From NCBI GenBank assembly GCA_947474595.1, contig CANJIV010000004.1, forward strand, positions 62,001 through 126,000: DNA of 64,000 nucleotides, given 5' to 3'. This DNA is from Solirubrobacterales bacterium (GTDB lineage Bacteria; Actinomycetota; Thermoleophilia; Solirubrobacterales; Solirubrobacteraceae). The translations under genes and the position numbers were made by a program. Each line of letters begins with the position of its first letter. The stretch's first letter is position 1. Below, in pieces: positions 27,185-35,262 of the stretch. The notes beneath the pieces were generated by a model. It did no database searches. It was not told the DNA's origin and saw only the letters and a program-made list of their open reading frames with translations.

Positions 27185-28018
27185 ATGGGTCAACTAGATG
27201 GCCAAGTAGCATTCATTACCGGAGCGGCTGGCGGCTTGGGTCGAGCACACGCATTGCGGCTTGCCGAAGAAGGCGCGGACATCATCGGGCTCGACATCGG
27301 TCTTCAGCTCGAGGATGTCCCATACGAAATGCCTCAGGTTGACCGCCTTCACGAGACTATTGCGATGGTTGAAGGACTTGGACGCCGAGGACTCTCTGTC
27401 GTGGCAGACATCCGCAATACAGCGTCCATCGAGGCCGCCGTTAAGCGTGGGGTTGAAGCTTTCGGCCGACTCGATGTAGTCGTCGCCAACGCTGGTATCT
27501 GGTCGTTGGGTGGTGACCTATGGGAAATCCCTGAAGACCGATTCATCGAAATGATCGACATCAACTTGACCTCTCAGTGGCGCACAGTCAAAGCTGCCGT
27601 CCCCGCCATGCTTGAACTAGGTAACGGTGGATCGATCATCTTCATCGCATCTACCAACGGCATCCGGGCAGTCCCAGGCAATGGGCACTACACAGCTGCC
27701 AAGCACGGAGTAATCGGCCTGATGAAAACGCTCGCCCAAGAGCTAGGGGAACGCGGTATTCGGGTGAACGCCGTCTGCCCCACCGGGGTGAACACCAAAA
27801 TGCTGATCAACGACGAGATGTTCAAGCTCTTTCGCCCCGACCTCGAAAGCCCAGAGTTCTCAGATGCGGAGGCTGGCCTGCGTGGCCTAAACCTAATTCC
27901 CGTTTCCACTGTCGAGCCCGTAGATGTTAGTAACGCAGTGCTCTGGTTGGCCTCTGACCAAAGTCGCATGCTGACTGGTTCAGTAATTCCAGTAGACGCT
28001 GGAAACCTCGCAAAGTAA
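27185..28018 (+). CDS. Mycofactocin-coupled SDR (carveol dehydrogenase-like)
   Basis: A 277-residue SDR with cofactor motif TGAAGGLGRAHA and catalytic YTAAK. After beta-2 it has the long insertion that marks the mycofactocin-associated SDR subfamily: DIGLQLEDVPYEMP followed by LHETIAMVEGLGRR. Those enzymes hold NAD(H) without exchange and pass electrons to mycofactocin, oxidising alcohols such as carveol. The complete mft cluster 13 kb away supports the link. Heads a rightward run of SDR, LLM and SnoaL-like genes. GGAG ribosome site. Confidence 0.87.
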   Translation: MGQLDGQVAFITGAAGGLGRAHALRLAEEGADIIGLDIGLQLEDVPYEMPQVDRLHETIAMVEGLGRRGLSVVADIRNTASIEAAVKRGVEAFGRLDVVVANAGIWSLGGDLWEIPEDRFIEMIDINLTSQWRTVKAAVPAMLELGNGGSIIFIASTNGIRAVPGNGHYTAAKHGVIGLMKTLAQELGERGIRVNAVCPTGVNTKMLINDEMFKLFRPDLESPEFSDAEAGLRGLNLIPVSTVEPVDVSNAVLWLASDQSRMLTGSVIPVDAGNLAK

Positions 28019-28050
28019 TGCTTGCTGCTTCCCCTATTAATTGGAGTTAG

Positions 28051-28806
28051 ATGAGTACTAAGAATAAAATGAAAACGGTCCTAGTGACCGGTGGTGGAGC
28101 GGGCATGGGCCAATCGATGGTCAGGCGCTTTCACGAAGAGGGCTATCAAGTTGCCGCCTTAGAGGTAGTGCCGACCCGCCTAGCTGAGACTCTCGGAGAG
28201 TTTGGTGACAGCGACCGCATCTTCGGTGTTGTCGGCGATGTCTCTGACCCAGATGACGTCACTCGGGCCGTCAACGACACGCTCGAACGTTTCGGCAGCA
28301 TAGATGTTGTCTGTAATAACGCTGGCATTCTCGGCGAAGGCTTAGCCGGAGAGATGACGCTTGAGACCTGGCATCGCGTGATCGGGGTGAATCTCACGGG
28401 AGTATTTTTGATGTGCCGTGCCGCGATCCCGCACATGGTGGCCCAGGGTAAAGGTGTGTTTGTCAACACCGCCTCATCCTCTGCGTTCGTTGGCGGCGGC
28501 GGCGATATTGCCTACACAGCGTCAAAGCACGGTGTCGTTGGCATTACACGCGCGATCGCGATCGAATACGCCAAGCAGGGAATCAGGGCTAACGCTCTGT
28601 GCCCCGGGGCGACGGCGACACCTATGACTGCTTCTTACCGCGGCCCAAACGGCGGCCCTTACGACGAGTTCATCGCGGCGACACCTGCGGGTCGGTGGGC
28701 ACAGCCAGAAGAGATGGCCGAGCTGGCTCTATTTATGGCTAGCGATGCGGCTGATTTCGTGCACGGCGCTGCGTGGTGCATCGACGGCGGCTGGACAGCG
28801 TTGTGA
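28051..28806 (+). CDS. SDR oxidoreductase
   Basis: A 251-residue classical SDR: cofactor motif TGGGAGMG, CNNAG, catalytic Ser in NTASSSA, Tyr/Lys in YTASKHG, C-terminal CIDGGW. It lacks the mycofactocin-type insertion of its neighbour, so it is probably a freely exchanging NAD(P) enzyme acting on the next alcohol or ketone. It is 32 bp after the preceding gene, with TTGGAG upstream of the ATG. Confidence 0.85.
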   Translation: MSTKNKMKTVLVTGGGAGMGQSMVRRFHEEGYQVAALEVVPTRLAETLGEFGDSDRIFGVVGDVSDPDDVTRAVNDTLERFGSIDVVCNNAGILGEGLAGEMTLETWHRVIGVNLTGVFLMCRAAIPHMVAQGKGVFVNTASSSAFVGGGGDIAYTASKHGVVGITRAIAIEYAKQGIRANALCPGATATPMTASYRGPNGGPYDEFIAATPAGRWAQPEEMAELALFMASDAADFVHGAAWCIDGGWTAL

Positions 28807-28835
28807 GGATGATCAATTTCACAAACCAGTCTCGT

Positions 28836-28871
28836 CCCGCCTGCCGGGATTCAGCAGGCGAGCACGGCGGG
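28836..28871 (+). terminator. GC-rich hairpin after SDR pair
   Basis: CGCCTGC (28838-28844) pairs with GCAGGCG (28854-28860); alternatively CCCGCC (28836-28841) pairs with GGCGGG (28866-28871). There is no T tract, so it could be an attenuating or mRNA-stabilising structure rather than a full terminator. Confidence 0.4.
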
Positions 28872-28949
28872 AGCTAGCAATGCCGGACACCCCTCTCCCT
28901 ACTGGCCCCTGAACACTTAACAACACATAATCTGCACTGAAAGGCACAC

Positions 28950-29954
28950 ATGCGCGTTGGAATCTATATGGACCTCAGAAACCCACCGAAATGGCAGCGA
29001 CCATGGAAGGGCTTTTACGAAACGGCCCTCGAACAGGTTGTCGAGGCAGAGCGACTCGGAATTGCGTCTGCATGGTTTTCAGAACATCACTTCTGGGAGG
29101 ATGGCTATCTCCCCCAGCCAATGACCTTTGCGGCCGCCGCGGCAGCGCGCACAAAGCGCATACGCATTGGCGTTGGAGTAGTACTTGCGCCGTTGCGACC
29201 AGCCGCAGATATCGCCGAGCAGGCTGCGGTCATAGATCTGATCAGCGATGGACGGTTTGAGCTTGGCCTTGGGGCTGGATACGTAATCCCGGAATTTAAG
29301 GGCTACGGCGTGACGCCTGAAGGTCGGTTTGAAGCTATGGAACATCGAGCCGTGGAGATCCGTCGCTTGTGGGAAGAAGGCATCGTTACCCCCGCACCGC
29401 TACAGGAACGGCTACCGATTTGGATTGGAGGTACTGGCCTACGCTCGGCCCGCATCGCTGGTCGCACTGGTGAGGGGCTCCTATGGCCAGGCGGAGACAG
29501 TCTGCCGGCCTATCGCGAGGCGCTCAAGGGCGCGGGCCACGACCCAGATTCGGCAAGGATGGGTGGGCTCGTTCAGATGGTTATTGCAGACGATCCAGAG
29601 GCTGCGTGGCCTAGAATCGCCCCACATCTGACCTATCAGTGGCAAACCTACGGGTACTATGGCGGGCTGGATACGGTTGCGCCAGGAATGGCGCTCTTGC
29701 CAGATCTCAACCCCGACTCCCTGCGATCGGGCGAATCGGTGCTGCTGGCACCAAACTTTGATGTTGTAACCCCCGACGAGGCAATTCGCCGCCTCACCGA
29801 GTGGATGACCGATCTCCCGATTGCTCATGTGCTCATGTGGTCATCGATCGCTGGCATGCCCGACGATCTAGTCATGCGTCATATCGAGTTGCTGAGCACG
29901 AAGGTAACCCCAGCTCTGCGCAACGTTGGGCTTCCAACGATTGATGCTCCTTGA
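28950..29954 (+). CDS. LLM-class flavin oxidoreductase
   Basis: A 334-residue luciferase-like protein: ASAWFSEHHFWEDGY near the N terminus and GRFELGLGAGYVIPEF at about 104 are family signatures. The EHH motif fits the FMNH2-using monooxygenase branch. Substrate unknown; it follows two SDRs and precedes a SnoaL-like gene. The weak upstream match CATAATCTGCACTGA (28926-28940) resembles the island operator only loosely and I do not count it. Confidence 0.83.
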   Translation: MRVGIYMDLRNPPKWQRPWKGFYETALEQVVEAERLGIASAWFSEHHFWEDGYLPQPMTFAAAAAARTKRIRIGVGVVLAPLRPAADIAEQAAVIDLISDGRFELGLGAGYVIPEFKGYGVTPEGRFEAMEHRAVEIRRLWEEGIVTPAPLQERLPIWIGGTGLRSARIAGRTGEGLLWPGGDSLPAYREALKGAGHDPDSARMGGLVQMVIADDPEAAWPRIAPHLTYQWQTYGYYGGLDTVAPGMALLPDLNPDSLRSGESVLLAPNFDVVTPDEAIRRLTEWMTDLPIAHVLMWSSIAGMPDDLVMRHIELLSTKVTPALRNVGLPTIDAP

Positions 29955-30041
29955 GCACGCTGGAGCGGCCTAATAGCTTTTCTGAGTACCGCCGTTATTG
30001 AGATCACCCAACCATCAACAGCAAATATTGGAGTTAATGAG

Positions 30042-30524
30042 ATGCCCGCAGACAACAATTTGGATGCCGCTATTCCGCCAAGCGAATGGATCGCTCTTCA
30101 TGATGTGGTCATGAAGTACGCACAAGCGATCGACACAAAGGATTGGGACCTATTTCGCACTGTATTTGTTGACGATATTCAATTAACCTATGGAGAGCCA
30201 TGGGGGCCCTTCGACGGAATTGATGAAGTCGTATCGTTTGTTGATCCATTTCACGCTCCCCTAGATGGCAGTCGGCACAGCACGACCAACTTTCAAGTCC
30301 TTGCTTACGACGGGAGCACAGCAATAACTCGCTGCAGTGTCGACGCCCTTCTGGTCAAGGCCGATCATCCCGACGGGCCATTCCTACGAGTCATCGGTGT
30401 CTACGTAGATGATTTCGTCCGGCAACCAGACGGGTGGCGTATAAAGAATCGTGAGTTCACAAGACTTTGGGACGAAGGCAACCCCAACGTTGCCTTTTAC
30501 GAATGGTCGCGCCCGGAGCAATAG
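30042..30524 (+). CDS. SnoaL-like (NTF2-fold) protein
   Basis: A 160-residue single-domain protein of the SnoaL/NTF2 cone fold: a helix with MKYAQAIDTKDWDLFRTVF, then strands ending in GWRIKNREF. Members act as cyclases, isomerases or ring hydroxylase-associated subunits; a steroid delta-isomerase role is possible but not shown. TTGGAG lies before the ATG. It ends 3 bp from the end of the convergent acyl-CoA ligase. Confidence 0.75.
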   Translation: MPADNNLDAAIPPSEWIALHDVVMKYAQAIDTKDWDLFRTVFVDDIQLTYGEPWGPFDGIDEVVSFVDPFHAPLDGSRHSTTNFQVLAYDGSTAITRCSVDALLVKADHPDGPFLRVIGVYVDDFVRQPDGWRIKNREFTRLWDEGNPNVAFYEWSRPEQ

Positions 30525-30527
30525 ATT

Positions 30528-32075
30528 CTAAGTTGCGGAGAGCGTCGGCCATTCATCGCGTAAGGCGCGACGAAGTAGCTTGCCCGTCGGGTTTCGAGGC
30601 AACGCTCCTTCGTAAAACCGGACGTACTTAGGCACCTTGTATCCAGCGAGGCTCTCGCGGCAGTGAGCAGTAATGTCTTGCTCGCTGACGGCAGCGCCTT
30701 CGCGGAGAACAACAATAGCCCCCACGGCTTCGCCCCAGGTGCGGTCAGGGACTCCGATAATTGCAGCTTCGTTGACGTGAGGATGGCTCAAAATTACCTG
30801 CTCGATTTCACTTGGGAAGACGTTCTCGCCGCCCGTGACTATCTTGTCGTCTTTGCGGTCGACGAGGAACAGATACCCGTCTTCGTTGCGGTAGGCAAGG
30901 TCGCCCGTATGCATCCAGCCACCGCGGAGAGCCTCCTTGGTAACCGTCGGCTGTTGCCAGTAGCCGCTCATTAAGGCTGGTCCGCGCGCCAACACCTCTC
31001 CGGTCACGCCAGGGCCGACATCGTTGTCGTTCTCGTCGACGATGCGCGAGCTCGAGAGGGAGCTGCTGCGACCAACCGATGCGAGTAACTCTGGCGATCG
31101 GTCTGGATCGTGCTCATGTGGCGAGAGAAAGGAGATACCCATCGACTCCGTACTGCCATAACCGTTAACAAATTTGCACCCAAGCTTGTCTAATGCGTTG
31201 CGTAGGAGCGCTGGAGGCATGGGTGCCGCTCCGTACAGCACGCACTGAAGTGAGCTGTTCCCACGATCTCCCCAACTATCAAGAACCATCTGAATCATCG
31301 ACGGAACTAGCTGACAGTGCGTGGCCTTAGTTCGATCCAGAGTGGCCAAAAATCCAGCGGTGTCGAACTTCCTCATTTGCACGTGTGTGCCACCTAGGTA
31401 GGTGAAGGAGTAGCCGACCTGTGAACCGACGTGAAATAGTGGAGTTGAGGCTAGAAAAACTGCCTCTGGGTACGCCCCAATCTCGTGGCCCATAGCCATC
31501 GTCCCATGATGAACCGAGCGATTTGAGAGCATCACACCTTTTGCTCGCGCAGTCGTTCCACTTGTGTAGCTGATGTGGCAAATGTCCTCCGGTGGATAGC
31601 CGGCTGGCACCGCCATTGCTTCGGCTGAGGCGAGCATCAGCTCATAGGACTGCCCAGAGTCATCAACGCCGCCGAGTCGGAGCACCTGCGTAACAGGCAG
31701 CCGCGTGGCCAGCTCCTCAAAATCCGAGCCTACGATGAGAATTTCCGGCGCGCAGTCCTCGAGAATCAGCGCTAACTCTTTCTCGGCAAGGCGATAGTTG
31801 AGCGGCACCAAGATCATTCCGGCCCGTTGGACACCCACACGAACTTCCAAAAACGCGCGTTCGTTTAGGGCCAGAATCGCAACACGGTCGCCCTTCTTGA
31901 GCCCCCGTTTGTCAAGCGCTCCAGCGAGTCGCGAGGCACGATCAGATAGCTCAGCAAACGTGAGGGCATCTCCATCGACGTCGACAGCGACTTTGTCCGG
32001 ATAACGAAGGCTGGACATCCCAATTAAGTCCGGAACCAAGGACCCCGCAAGGTTGTAATCGACGTGTAAGTTCAT
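30528..32075 (-). CDS. AMP-forming acyl-CoA ligase
   Basis: A 515-residue adenylate-forming enzyme. Motifs: ISYTSGTTARAKG (P-loop), YGSTES (A5), TGDLAYRNEDGYL (A7), and C-terminal NPTGKLLRR with the catalytic lysine. It should activate a carboxylic acid as acyl-AMP and transfer it to CoA. In this island it is one of two candidates for CoA activation of the ring-cleaved acid. Divergent from the cupin gene; no strong ribosome site is seen. Confidence 0.9.
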   Translation of the reverse strand: MNLHVDYNLAGSLVPDLIGMSSLRYPDKVAVDVDGDALTFAELSDRASRLAGALDKRGLKKGDRVAILALNERAFLEVRVGVQRAGMILVPLNYRLAEKELALILEDCAPEILIVGSDFEELATRLPVTQVLRLGGVDDSGQSYELMLASAEAMAVPAGYPPEDICHISYTSGTTARAKGVMLSNRSVHHGTMAMGHEIGAYPEAVFLASTPLFHVGSQVGYSFTYLGGTHVQMRKFDTAGFLATLDRTKATHCQLVPSMIQMVLDSWGDRGNSSLQCVLYGAAPMPPALLRNALDKLGCKFVNGYGSTESMGISFLSPHEHDPDRSPELLASVGRSSSLSSSRIVDENDNDVGPGVTGEVLARGPALMSGYWQQPTVTKEALRGGWMHTGDLAYRNEDGYLFLVDRKDDKIVTGGENVFPSEIEQVILSHPHVNEAAIIGVPDRTWGEAVGAIVVLREGAAVSEQDITAHCRESLAGYKVPKYVRFYEGALPRNPTGKLLRRALRDEWPTLSAT

Positions 32076-32156
32076 TTCTAATATCTTCGCAGGTAGCTCC
32101 GGCTACAGCAGAGCGGTTCGCAAGCACGCTGGAGAAATTGTTTAGGCCAACCGATC

Positions 32157-32173
32157 TGCTGCGTGACGCAGCA
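32157..32173. promoter_or_regulatory. 17-bp palindrome, candidate operator
   Basis: TGCTGCGTGACGCAGCA is a perfect inverted repeat around one central base. It lies in the 158-bp space between the divergent ligase and cupin genes, 61-77 bp before the cupin start, and could bind a dimeric regulator of either gene. It differs from the GATAAN-N4-CGTCAG element. Confidence 0.45.
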
Positions 32174-32233
32174 TTCGCAATCGGTTATGGTCGCGGTTAG
32201 TTAAATCTAGTCACTTTGAGAGGAATGGAAAGA

Positions 32234-32797
32234 GTGCAAAACATCCGCAGAGTCATCACTGGTATTGACGAGAACGGGCGGTCTGTATTTGTCGCCGACG
32301 AGATCCTTGAGGCAAAGGTCCCACCTACCCTTGGTGGCAATCAGATTTTTGACTTATTCGGCAGCGATGCCGTGCCGATTGTTCCTAATGATGGAACGGT
32401 CGAGCAGGGCTTACGGTTCTTCCCGACTCTGCCAGAGGGCTATCGCTTCATCATCTTTACCTACCCCCCCGAGTCGGAGATAACAGTCCCTGAAGATCCG
32501 GCAGCAGCCTGGGCCGAGACCGAGCGCTTAACCCCCGGCATGGGCGATGCCGTATCGGATTCCGGAGGCATGCACTACACCGCGACGATTGACCTCGAGT
32601 ACGTGATCGCAGGCGAGTTCACGCTGACCCTCGACGACGGAGTGAGCAAGGTGCTCAAGGCCGGCGACTCGTTGATCCAGTGTGGAGCCAAGCACGCTTG
32701 GGCCAATAAGAGCGACAGCCCAGCAACCCTACTGCTCGTGTTTGTCGGAGCAAAACAAGACGAAAGTCGATTCGGCACATACGCACTCGACCACTGA
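32234..32797 (+). CDS. Cupin-domain protein
   Basis: A protein of about 187 residues with a C-terminal cupin barrel (DLEYVIAGEFTLTLDDG, AGDSLIQCGAKHAWANKS). The usual metal histidines are only partly kept, so metal binding is uncertain. I start at GTG 32234 with GAGAGGA nine bases upstream; in-frame ATG 32225 and TTG 32216 are possible. N-terminal RRVITGIDENGRSVFVADE is characteristic of a cupin group found beside catabolic operons. Possible roles: small-molecule sensing or isomerisation; unproven. Confidence 0.75.
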   Translation: MQNIRRVITGIDENGRSVFVADEILEAKVPPTLGGNQIFDLFGSDAVPIVPNDGTVEQGLRFFPTLPEGYRFIIFTYPPESEITVPEDPAAAWAETERLTPGMGDAVSDSGGMHYTATIDLEYVIAGEFTLTLDDGVSKVLKAGDSLIQCGAKHAWANKSDSPATLLLVFVGAKQDESRFGTYALDH

Positions 32798-32840
32798 TGC
32801 GGTCGGGCCACTACGCCGAGGAGGGCTCGTTCGACTTAGC

Positions 32841-33557
32841 CTAACCTTTGTTCCCAGGCCTCAAGAATGGGATCTCGGGTACCACGCACTGTGACGACAG
32901 GGTAAGCAGCCAGCCAACAGCACTAGCCACGTCTTCAGCGCTGATCATCTGCTCTGGAGCGGTGTGTCCATGCTGGTCAGAGGTCATCTCGGTTGCAACC
33001 CTTCCGGGACACAGTGCGGTGGACTTAATCCCAGCGTCGCCAAGGTCGAGATTCATCGCACGTGTGAGGCCAACAATCGCCGCCTTTGTCGTTGCATACA
33101 TCGCCATCAGCGGTTCGGGGCGTATCGCTGTGACTGATGCCGTATTGACTACTAGTGCGTTCCCGTGCTTTGCGCCAGCAACCCGAAGCAGTGGCAGCGC
33201 AGCCCGATACCCAAGGATCACCGCCCGAAGATTGACCGCGAGCTGGAGGTCGATATGTTTTACTGAAACTGCATCCAGCTCACCTGGAACCCCCATCCCC
33301 GCGTTGTTCACAAGGACGTCAAGGCGCCCGAATCGCTCCTCGTGCCGCGCAACAACCTTGACGGCGGCCTCCTCATCGGCCATGTTCAAAGCAATATCTT
33401 CAACAATGAAATTCTCTGCGCGAAGGCGATCGGCGGCGAGGCTCAGCCGATCCTGTCGCCGTGAGGTGACTGTTAGCGCGTAGCCGTTACGCCCGAGTTC
33501 ACGCGCGATTGCGAATCCGATCCCAGAAGATGCACCCGTGATAATTGCTGACTTCAT
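32841..33557 (-). CDS. SDR oxidoreductase
   Basis: A 238-residue SDR starting MKSAIITGASSGIG; catalytic Ser in NTASVTA, Tyr/Lys in YATTK. Longer upstream starts (to 33689) read into the crotonase gene and add non-family sequence, so the ATG at 33557 is chosen. It shares a base with the stop of the upstream enoyl-CoA hydratase (TAATG), so the two are translationally coupled and probably catalyse successive beta-oxidation steps (hydration, then alcohol oxidation). Confidence 0.85.
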   Translation of the reverse strand: MKSAIITGASSGIGFAIARELGRNGYALTVTSRRQDRLSLAADRLRAENFIVEDIALNMADEEAAVKVVARHEERFGRLDVLVNNAGMGVPGELDAVSVKHIDLQLAVNLRAVILGYRAALPLLRVAGAKHGNALVVNTASVTAIRPEPLMAMYATTKAAIVGLTRAMNLDLGDAGIKSTALCPGRVATEMTSDQHGHTAPEQMISAEDVASAVGWLLTLSSQCVVPEIPFLRPGNKG

Positions 33558-34327
33558 TATCGACCGGTGAACTCTGGTGGCCGGCGTTGAGCGAAGGCGG
33601 CAAGCCCTTCCCTGAGGTCCACAGAGGCAAGAATCTCGGGTAGGCGTCGATCGGTCTCGGCTTGCGCCCCTGCTGTCGCACCATCGCACTGCAGCCGAAA
33701 GATCTCTCTCACTGCTCTGATCGCCAATGGCCCGTTACTCGCAATTTCCCCAGCTAGTTGCGCAGCAGCATTTGCTAGCTCGTCGTCGGCAACCACATCA
33801 CTTATGAGGCCGATCTTTAACGCCTCGTCGGCGTCAATGATCTCGCCCGTGACGAGTAGCCGCAAAGCGGCCGCCTTTGGCACGAGGTTCATCAGTCGCG
33901 AAGTGCCGCCACCGCCGGGGATGAGACCGATACGTACCTCGGGAAACCCGACCTTGGCGCTCTTGCTGGCAATCCGCACAGTAGCCCCGAGAGCAAGCTC
34001 AAACCCGCCTCCCAAAGCGTGTCCTTGGAGGGCTGCGATTGATGGTGTTGGGAGTCGCTCGAGTACATCAACGGCCTTCAGAAGGGCGCAATTTTGAGCG
34101 ATCGTCTGATCGACGGTTTGCCGGCGCACAGCCTCGAGGTCGCCGCCCGCGCTAAAGGACCGTCCGGCGCCAGTGAGGATCAGGCAGCGAACGTCGCGGT
34201 TTGACGCGAGCTTCTCAAAAGCCAGTGTCAACTCCTTGAGCGTTTCGGTATCCAACGCATTGCGCTGCTCTGGGCGGGTTATCTCGACATGGCCAATCTG
34301 GCCGTCTATCCATGAGCTGACGATCAT
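33557..34327 (-). CDS. Enoyl-CoA hydratase
   Basis: A 256-residue crotonase-fold protein. Oxyanion motif SFSAGGDL, and both catalytic glutamates of true hydratases seem present: GGGFELAL (Glu144-type) and GFPEVRIGLIPGGGG (Glu164-type). It should hydrate an enoyl-CoA. Start ATG is only 20 bp from the start of the divergent CoA-transferase gene; that space is the composite operator, so one bound regulator could control both directions. Confidence 0.88.
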   Translation of the reverse strand: MIVSSWIDGQIGHVEITRPEQRNALDTETLKELTLAFEKLASNRDVRCLILTGAGRSFSAGGDLEAVRRQTVDQTIAQNCALLKAVDVLERLPTPSIAALQGHALGGGFELALGATVRIASKSAKVGFPEVRIGLIPGGGGTSRLMNLVPKAAALRLLVTGEIIDADEALKIGLISDVVADDELANAAAQLAGEIASNGPLAIRAVREIFRLQCDGATAGAQAETDRRLPEILASVDLREGLAAFAQRRPPEFTGR

Positions 34328-34328
34328 T

Positions 34329-34344
34329 GGTAATCTGACGTCAG
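34329..34344 (+). promoter_or_regulatory. Composite promoter/operator, copy 2 (first IpdAB-like pair and enoyl-CoA hydratase)
   Basis: GGTAAT (34329-34334, one mismatch from GATAAT) is followed at once by the perfect palindrome CTGACGTCAG (34335-34344) and, after TAT, by the ATG of the CoA-transferase gene. The whole divergent intergenic space is 20 bp. On the minus strand the hexamer before the palindrome is CATATA. If GGTAAT is the -10, the leader is about 5-7 bases. Confidence 0.6.
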
Positions 34345-34347
34345 TAT

Positions 34348-35262
34348 ATGACGGTCAACAAGATCACTCAACTCGAGCGCCTGCCGGAACTTGTACCGGA
34401 AGGTGCAGTGGTTGCATTTGGCGGCGGCTGGTTCGCTAACCACCCCATGGCTGCCGTGCGCGAACTCGTGCGCTCGCGACGCGATGACGTGCACGCTCTG
34501 GCGCTGCTTGGATCAATTGACGTCGACTTGATGGTCGGAGCGGGGCTTCTTAGCCATCTAACTTTCTCGATGGTCACGCTCGAGGCAATGGGCCTGGCTC
34601 AGAACTTTCGCCGGGCTGTACAGTCGGGCGCACTGCCTATAACCGAGATCCCCGCGCTCTCACTGCAGGTCGCCCTCGAAGCGGGCGCACAAGCTGTCCC
34701 TTTCTTGCCCCTGCGCGGTCCCCTTGGGTCGGACTTGGTAGCGAGTAACCCAGATTTCTTTGGCACGGCAACCACGAGCTTCAGCGATGACGAAGTCATG
34801 ATTGTTCGAGCAATCAGGCCAGACGTCGCAATTGTCCATGCCCTCCGCTGTGATCGCCTTGGCAATGCACAGTTTGATGGAACCTTTTCACAGGACCCAG
34901 AGATCTCGGCCGCGTCGGACACGGTAATTGTGACCTGCGAGGAAATCGTCGACAGCACGATTATTTCTGAGAGCGCCCACCTAACAAAGATTCCGGGATT
35001 CCTCGTCGATCATGTAATTGAGGCTCCATTTGGCGCCCACCCGTGCTCTCATGTACCACGGTATGCCCAGGATGCATGGGAGATCTTGGACTACCAAAAG
35101 GCAGCAATTGCCGGCGGCGAAGTTTTCGACGCATATGTAGACCGCATCCGCGAAGAGTCCGAGAGCGCTTACCGTGAGCGTGTGCTTGGTGGTGGCCGGG
35201 ATAAAGTTCTAGCCGCACTAGCTGAAGTCGGACCAACCCTTGAGGCTTCACAGAATGGCTGA
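34348..35262 (+). CDS. IpdA-like CoA-transferase family protein, alpha subunit (pair 1)
   Basis: A 304-residue class I CoA-transferase-fold protein. FLVDHVIEAPFGAHPCSH and VPFLPLRGPLGSD resemble mycobacterial IpdA (as I recall: MMVDAIVEAPGGAHF, LPFLPIRAGLGS), the cholesterol ring C/D enzyme that hydrolytically opens a cyclic diketone-CoA. It is thus probably a ring-opening hydrolase subunit rather than a transferase. No ribosome site; the ATG follows the operator by 3 bp. Overlaps the beta subunit by 8 bp. A paralogue is at 48335. Confidence 0.82.
   Translation: MTVNKITQLERLPELVPEGAVVAFGGGWFANHPMAAVRELVRSRRDDVHALALLGSIDVDLMVGAGLLSHLTFSMVTLEAMGLAQNFRRAVQSGALPITEIPALSLQVALEAGAQAVPFLPLRGPLGSDLVASNPDFFGTATTSFSDDEVMIVRAIRPDVAIVHALRCDRLGNAQFDGTFSQDPEISAASDTVIVTCEEIVDSTIISESAHLTKIPGFLVDHVIEAPFGAHPCSHVPRYAQDAWEILDYQKAAIAGGEVFDAYVDRIREESESAYRERVLGGGRDKVLAALAEVGPTLEASQNG

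Noticed and set aside
28926-28940. CATAATCTGCACTGA upstream of the 28950 LLM gene
   Set aside because: Only about two thirds identical to the composite element and lacks CGTCAG.
34336-34343. TGACGTCA, the eukaryotic CRE octamer
   Set aside because: A coincidence of palindrome sequence; bZIP factors are not expected in bacteria.
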